This document shows, in pieces, positions 20,708 to 24,316 of a stretch of DNA of 24,316 bases. A program made the position numbers and the translations under genes. Source of the DNA: DASQLQ01 sp035629935. GTDB lineage: Bacteria > Actinomycetota > CADDZG01 > WHSQ01. The notes under the pieces are model-generated. The model did no database searches. It was not told the origin of the DNA and saw only the letters and a program-made list of their open reading frames with translations. Each line of letters begins with the position of its first letter. Position 1 is the first letter of the stretch. Location: the NCBI GenBank assembly GCA_035629935.1, contig DASQLQ010000037.1, positions 1 through 24,316 on the forward strand. Reading direction: 5' to 3'.

Positions 20708-22902
20708 CAGCTCGTCCCCGCAATGTGAGCCGACAGGGAGTTGGTGTAGACATCCCGTGCTTCTGCCAGGTCGACCGAGCCGGGTCCAAAGGACAACTCT
20801 GAGCCGCCCACGGCGCCGATTACCCGGGCAGGAACGTCGAGTTCGTGTGCCATCGCTATCAACCTATCGGTAGCCGACGGGTCGCACGAGACCAACACAC
20901 GCGAAGGGGACTCTGCGAAGAGGAAGCGATAGTCCTCCTCGACCGACAGATCGAGCTTGAACCCGATATCGGCGGGGATGGCCGACTCGCACAGCGCGAT
21001 CGCAAGGCCTCCTTCGGACAGGTCGTGGGCGGAGACCAGTAATCCGCCCGTACACCCTTCGAACAAAAAGCGATGGAGCTTTAGTTCCCGATCCAGATCA
21101 ATCAGTGGGGGCTTGCCGGCGACGACACCGTTGATCACCTTGGAATAGCCGCTTCCGCCGAAGTCTTGCGGGTTCGTGTCGCCCAACAGGACGAGCGAGT
21201 CTCCGTCCCTTCGCAACCGCAATCCAACGGACTTCTCAGGCGAATCCAGAACGCCCAGCATCCCGATGACCGGAGTGGGGAAGATCGCCCTGCCTTTCGT
21301 CTCGTTATAGAAGGAGACATTCCCGCCCGTGACCGGCGTGCCCAACGCCCGGCATGCATCGCCCATCCCCCGGATCACTTCTGCGAACTGCCACATCACA
21401 TCCGACTTCTCGGGGTTCCCGAAATTGAGACAGTTCGTGATGGCGACGGGGCGAGCTCCAACGCATGCGACGTTGCGCGCCGCTTCCGCAACCGCAAGCC
21501 GGGCGCCTTCATAAGGATCGAGGTAGCAGAAGCGTCCCGGTCCGTCGACGCTGAGCGCGACTGCGACTTCGGTGTCCGGAAGCCGGATAACCGCGGCATC
21601 CCCACCGGGGCCCTGGATCGTCCCCAGGAAGATCATGTGGTCGTACTGCTCCCACACCCAGCGCTTGGACGCGATCGACGGATCCGACAAGAGATCGAGA
21701 ACCGCGCTGGAAAGATCCTCCGGTGGATCGTCCCCGGGATGAGCTTTCTGGATGCTGTCCGCCCACACCGGGCGGTCGAGTGCCCGTTCGTAAACGGGAC
21801 CTTCTTCGGCCAAAGCCGGCGCGGGCACATCTGCAACGATCGAACCCTCGGACTGAACTTCGATACGGCCCGAGTCGGTGACGGTTCCGATCACTCGGGC
21901 TTCGAGTCCCCAGCGGCGGCACACGGCTAAGACGTCATCCAACTTCGCCGGTGCAACTACGGCCATCATCCGTTCCTGCGATTCGGAGATCATGACTTCG
22001 AACGGCTCCATGCCCGGCTCGCGCCGGTGGACCTGATCGATGTCGATCTGCATCCCCGTTCCGGCCTTGGCGCTCATCTCCGAAGTCGGACACGAGATAC
22101 CGCCTGCACCGAGATCCTGGAACCCGACCAGGAGATCGCTGCGGATCAACTCGAGACAGGCTTCGATCAACAGCTTCTCTGTGAAGGGGTCGCCAACCTG
22201 GACCGAGGGCCGTTTCTCCATCGAGGTTTCGTCGAACTCCGCGGAGGCAAGGACGCTTGCGCCGCCGATCCCGTCTCGCCCCGTCGAGGAACCGATGAGA
22301 ACCACCGAGTTCCCGGCCCCCTCTGCCCGACCGTGCATCAGCTTGTCCTCGATCACTCCGAGGCAGGCAACGTTCACGAGAGGGTTCTCCGCGTAGCACT
22401 CCTCGAAAACGGTCTCGCCGCCTACCGTCGGGACGCCGATCGAATTCCCGTAGGCGGAGATACCTGAGACCACCCCTTCGACCAGATAGCGAGAGCGTGC
22501 GTCGTCGAGAGGGCCGAACCGAAGGGGGTCGAGCAGCGCGATCGGGCGCGCTCCCATCGAGAGGATGTCGCGAACGATCCCGCCGACACCGGTAGCGGCA
22601 CCGTTGAACGGTTCGACGAACGAAGGGTGGTTGTGAGATTCGGCTTTCCACGCCACCGCCACCCCGGGGGCCACTTCGATGACCCCGGCCCCCTCACCCG
22701 GACCGACCAAGATGTGAGGGCCCTCGGTGGGAAGCGTGGACAGGTGGACCTTGCTCGACTTGTACGAGCAATGCTCGCTCCACATCACGGAGAACATCGC
22801 CAATTCGGTGTAGCTGGGCTCCCGGCCCAATCGCTCCCGGATCGCGTCGAACTCCGCGTCGGTCAACCCCAGGTCTCTGTGAATGCCGGGGTCCACCTTC
22901 AT
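20707..22902 (-). CDS. purL: Phosphoribosylformylglycinamidine synthase subunit PurL
   Basis: This 731-residue protein is the small, Gram-positive-type PurL. With PurQ and PurS it converts FGAR, ATP and glutamine to FGAM. N-terminal marks are LGREPSYTELAMFSVMWSEHCSYKSSKVHL, then GPGEGAGVIEV and GVGGIVRDILSMGARPIALLDPLRFG. Two AIR-synthase-like halves are recognisable, the second with YEGARLAVAEAARNVACVGARPVAITNCLNFGNPEKSDVMW and TPVTGGNVSFYNETKG. The length agrees with Bacillus PurL (about 740), and there is no fused glutaminase domain, consistent with separate purQ and purS upstream. The ATG overlaps the purQ stop by four bases. Confidence 0.97.
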   Translation of the reverse strand: MKVDPGIHRDLGLTDAEFDAIRERLGREPSYTELAMFSVMWSEHCSYKSSKVHLSTLPTEGPHILVGPGEGAGVIEVAPGVAVAWKAESHNHPSFVEPFNGAATGVGGIVRDILSMGARPIALLDPLRFGPLDDARSRYLVEGVVSGISAYGNSIGVPTVGGETVFEECYAENPLVNVACLGVIEDKLMHGRAEGAGNSVVLIGSSTGRDGIGGASVLASAEFDETSMEKRPSVQVGDPFTEKLLIEACLELIRSDLLVGFQDLGAGGISCPTSEMSAKAGTGMQIDIDQVHRREPGMEPFEVMISESQERMMAVVAPAKLDDVLAVCRRWGLEARVIGTVTDSGRIEVQSEGSIVADVPAPALAEEGPVYERALDRPVWADSIQKAHPGDDPPEDLSSAVLDLLSDPSIASKRWVWEQYDHMIFLGTIQGPGGDAAVIRLPDTEVAVALSVDGPGRFCYLDPYEGARLAVAEAARNVACVGARPVAITNCLNFGNPEKSDVMWQFAEVIRGMGDACRALGTPVTGGNVSFYNETKGRAIFPTPVIGMLGVLDSPEKSVGLRLRRDGDSLVLLGDTNPQDFGGSGYSKVINGVVAGKPPLIDLDRELKLHRFLFEGCTGGLLVSAHDLSEGGLAIALCESAIPADIGFKLDLSVEEDYRFLFAESPSRVLVSCDPSATDRLIAMAHELDVPARVIGAVGGSELSFGPGSVDLAEARDVYTNSLSAHIAGTS

Positions 22903-23588
22903 GAAACCTGCGCGTGGAGTACTCGGGATACGTGATCGATCATCGAACCGAGAATCACCCTGCCGTCCTCCGAACCAAGAAGCTCTTCGGTTGCGCGCTC
23001 TGGGTGGGGCATGAGGCCGAAGACGTTTCCGGCGGAGTTCACGATGCCGGCGGTGGCATCCAACGCCCCGTTCGGAGAGTCCACGTAGCGCAGAGCGATC
23101 TGCCCTTTCTCTTTCATCTCGGCGAGCACGGTGTCATTGCAGTACCAGTTGCCTTCGAAGTGATTGATCGGGATCCTCAAGACCTGACCGATCTCGGCTC
23201 GCGAGGTGAATGCGGTCGAGTTGTTCTCGACCCTCAGATCGACCCATCGGCAGATGAACTTCAGACCGGAGTTCTTGCGCAGTGCCCCCGGGAGCAATCC
23301 GGCCTCGCACAGGATCTGGAACCCATTGCAGATCCCGATCACAAGACCGCCGCTCGTTGCATGGGTGGTGACCGCCTCCATCACGGGCGAGAAGCGAGCG
23401 ATCGCGCCGGTCCGCAAGTAGTCGCCGTGTGCAAACCCACCCGGCAGCACAACGATGTCGGAGTCGGGCAATGAAGACTCTGCATGCCAGACGCGTTCGG
23501 TAGTGCAACCGAGGTCACGTAACGCACGCTCGCAATCCTGTTCGCAGTTGGAACCGGGGAAGACGACGATCGCAACGTGCGCGCTCAT
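22899..23588 (-). CDS. purQ: Phosphoribosylformylglycinamidine synthase glutaminase subunit PurQ
   Basis: This 229-residue class I glutamine amidotransferase supplies ammonia to PurL. The nucleophile is Cys87 in GICNGFQIL, and the His/Glu pair is in GLMPHPERA. VVFPGSNCEQDCERAL at the N-terminus and PGGFAHGDYLRTGAIA are PurQ-specific. The ATG at 23588 overlaps the purS stop by four bases (ATGA), and the stop overlaps the purL start likewise, so the three subunits are translated together. Confidence 0.97.
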   Translation of the reverse strand: MSAHVAIVVFPGSNCEQDCERALRDLGCTTERVWHAESSLPDSDIVVLPGGFAHGDYLRTGAIARFSPVMEAVTTHATSGGLVIGICNGFQILCEAGLLPGALRKNSGLKFICRWVDLRVENNSTAFTSRAEIGQVLRIPINHFEGNWYCNDTVLAEMKEKGQIALRYVDSPNGALDATAGIVNSAGNVFGLMPHPERATEELLGSEDGRVILGSMIDHVSRVLHAQVS

Positions 23589-23842
23589 TCCTGCTCACCC
23601 TCGATAGTCACTTCGAATGACTCGATCACAGGATTAGCAAGCAACCGTTCGCACATCTCGGACACGAGTCCCTGCGCCTCCTGGGGACTCTCTGCCTGAA
23701 GCTCGAGCTCGATCACCTTTCCGACGCGCACGTTCTTGACTCCCCTGTAACCGAGCGCCGGGAGCGCTCGCTCGATCGTCTGACCCTGCGGGTCGGCGAT
23801 CCCCTGCTTCAACATCACGCTCACCCGAGCCGAGTAGGACAC
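23585..23842 (-). CDS. purS: Phosphoribosylformylglycinamidine synthase subunit PurS
   Basis: This 85-residue small subunit bridges PurQ and PurL in the FGAM synthase complex. It reads SARVSVMLKQGIADPQGQTIERALPALGY, then VRVGKVIELELQAESPQEAQ and ESFEVTIEGEQE, the classic PurS layout (YKVRVxVxLKxGxxDPQGxxV). The start is GTG at 23842, a few bases after AAGGAGG. A longer frame from 24232 runs through the upstream membrane gene and has no family resemblance. The first codons overlap the end of that membrane gene by 22 bases. Confidence 0.94.
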   Translation of the reverse strand: MSYSARVSVMLKQGIADPQGQTIERALPALGYRGVKNVRVGKVIELELQAESPQEAQGLVSEMCERLLANPVIESFEVTIEGEQE

Positions 23843-24316
23843 GCAGCCTCCTTCGTGACGAACAAGCGCGTCGGAACCACGAACGTAGCCATGGCCGCCA
23901 CCAGGCACAGCCCCGCCACGGCAGTTGCTAAAGCCGCACGCCGGCCTTTGACCCCACCCACGACATCGATGCCCCGGAACATCAGATACACGGACCAGAT
24001 GCCGAGGCTGACCGCTATCGCGATCGAGAACGCGGCCCATGCTGTCGACAACGACTCGTCGAGCGGCGCAGTCGTGAACGTATCGGTGCCGACGATCAGC
24101 AGATCCAGGGGCAGAAGCAGGATGAGGACGAATATCTGCGGAAGCGCTGAGGCTCCCCAAACGAGTCGTAGCCGACTCGACGTAGCCGATCCCCTCAGCC
24201 CCTTCACGACCTTGGGGCCCAACAACCCCCACACCGCCATAGCGATCAGACCCAGCAACGCGCCCACCACAAGGGTCATCGCGATATAGGGGCCGACGTA
24301 ACCGGCAGTGCAGACC
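23821..24316 (-). CDS. Yip1-like multi-span membrane protein, N-terminus cut by window edge
   Basis: The frame is open to the right edge; the residues before the ATG at 24279 (AGYVGPYIA) look like normal coding sequence, so the true start is probably outside. The visible part has about four hydrophobic segments: TLVVGALLGLIAMAVWGLL, LPQIFVLILLLPLDLLIV, AWAAFSIAIAVSLGIWSVYLMF and AALATAVAGLCLVAAMATFVV. The order, with a basic loop KVVKGLRG and the segment IWSVYLMFRGIDVVGGVKGRRA, resembles bacterial Yip1-domain proteins. The function is unknown. It ends 22 bases inside purS, so it is probably transcribed with the purine genes. Confidence 0.7.
   Translation of the reverse strand, partial: VCTAGYVGPYIAMTLVVGALLGLIAMAVWGLLGPKVVKGLRGSATSSRLRLVWGASALPQIFVLILLLPLDLLIVGTDTFTTAPLDESLSTAWAAFSIAIAVSLGIWSVYLMFRGIDVVGGVKGRRAALATAVAGLCLVAAMATFVVPTRLFVTKEAACPTRLG
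23838..23855 (-). promoter_or_regulatory. Ribosome-binding site deciding the purS GTG start
   Basis: On the minus strand AAGGAGG is followed by four to five bases and GTG TCC TAC. This is the strongest Shine-Dalgarno match in the purine gene set. It lies inside the end of the upstream membrane-protein gene and fixes the purS start. Confidence 0.6.

Noticed and set aside
1..24316. CRISPR arrays, insertion sequences, prophage or integrase genes
   Set aside because: No regularly spaced direct repeats, transposase motifs or integrase-like frames were found on either strand.

Overview
The window looks like chromosomal DNA from a GC-rich actinobacterium. The evidence is a BldC-type MerR-like regulator whose neighbours match the Streptomyces order (bldC, an uncharacterised gene, a leucine/valine dehydrogenase), PurS/PurQ/PurL/PurF of the Gram-positive type, frequent GTG and TTG starts, and gene after gene joined by 1-4 base stop/start overlaps. 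A deep-branching class (Acidimicrobiia, Thermoleophilia or similar) is plausible, but this is inference. There are no insertion sequences, phage genes or CRISPR arrays.

Layout. (1) Positions 1-587 (-) hold a secreted LAS/M15-like protein cut by the left edge, with an apparent ATC start. A small zinc-ribbon protein follows at 730-990 (+). (2) Positions 997-3771 (-) form a tight four-gene unit: a UbiA prenyltransferase, a YjbQ-family protein, a long-chain polyprenyl diphosphate synthase, and a second, shortened YjbQ-family protein that has lost the conserved histidines. This is the most unusual unit in the window. (3) tRNA-Glu (+) is separated from tRNA-Asp and tRNA-Phe (-) by an exported sulfatase whose formylglycine motif carries Gln instead of Pro. 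(4) bldC and an uncharacterised gene lie on the minus strand, divergent from a plus-strand operon of leucine/valine dehydrogenase and branched-chain 2-oxoacid dehydrogenase E1alpha, E1beta and E2. The E2 linker contains an in-frame, long imperfect palindrome. (5) From 24316 down to 11709 everything reads leftward with almost no gaps: a Yip1-like membrane protein (cut by the right edge), purS, purQ, purL, purF, a sensor histidine kinase, a PaaG-like enoyl-CoA hydratase/isomerase, nadB, hppD, hmgA, a fumarylacetoacetase-family hydrolase and a MOSC protein.

How the genes work together. The plus-strand operon deaminates branched-chain amino acids and oxidises the resulting 2-oxoacids to acyl-CoAs; E3 must be encoded elsewhere. 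The convergent hppD-hmgA-fah unit takes 4-hydroxyphenylpyruvate through homogentisate to fumarate and acetoacetate; maleylacetoacetate isomerase is absent here. The centre of the window is therefore an amino-acid degradation region. PurSQL forms the FGAM synthetase complex and PurF makes phosphoribosylamine, the first step of purine synthesis. The UbiA/polyprenyl synthase pair most likely makes a prenylated quinone, with the two YjbQ proteins in an unknown accessory role.

Limits. All functions are assigned by reading motifs. No homology search, structure prediction or promoter mapping was possible.
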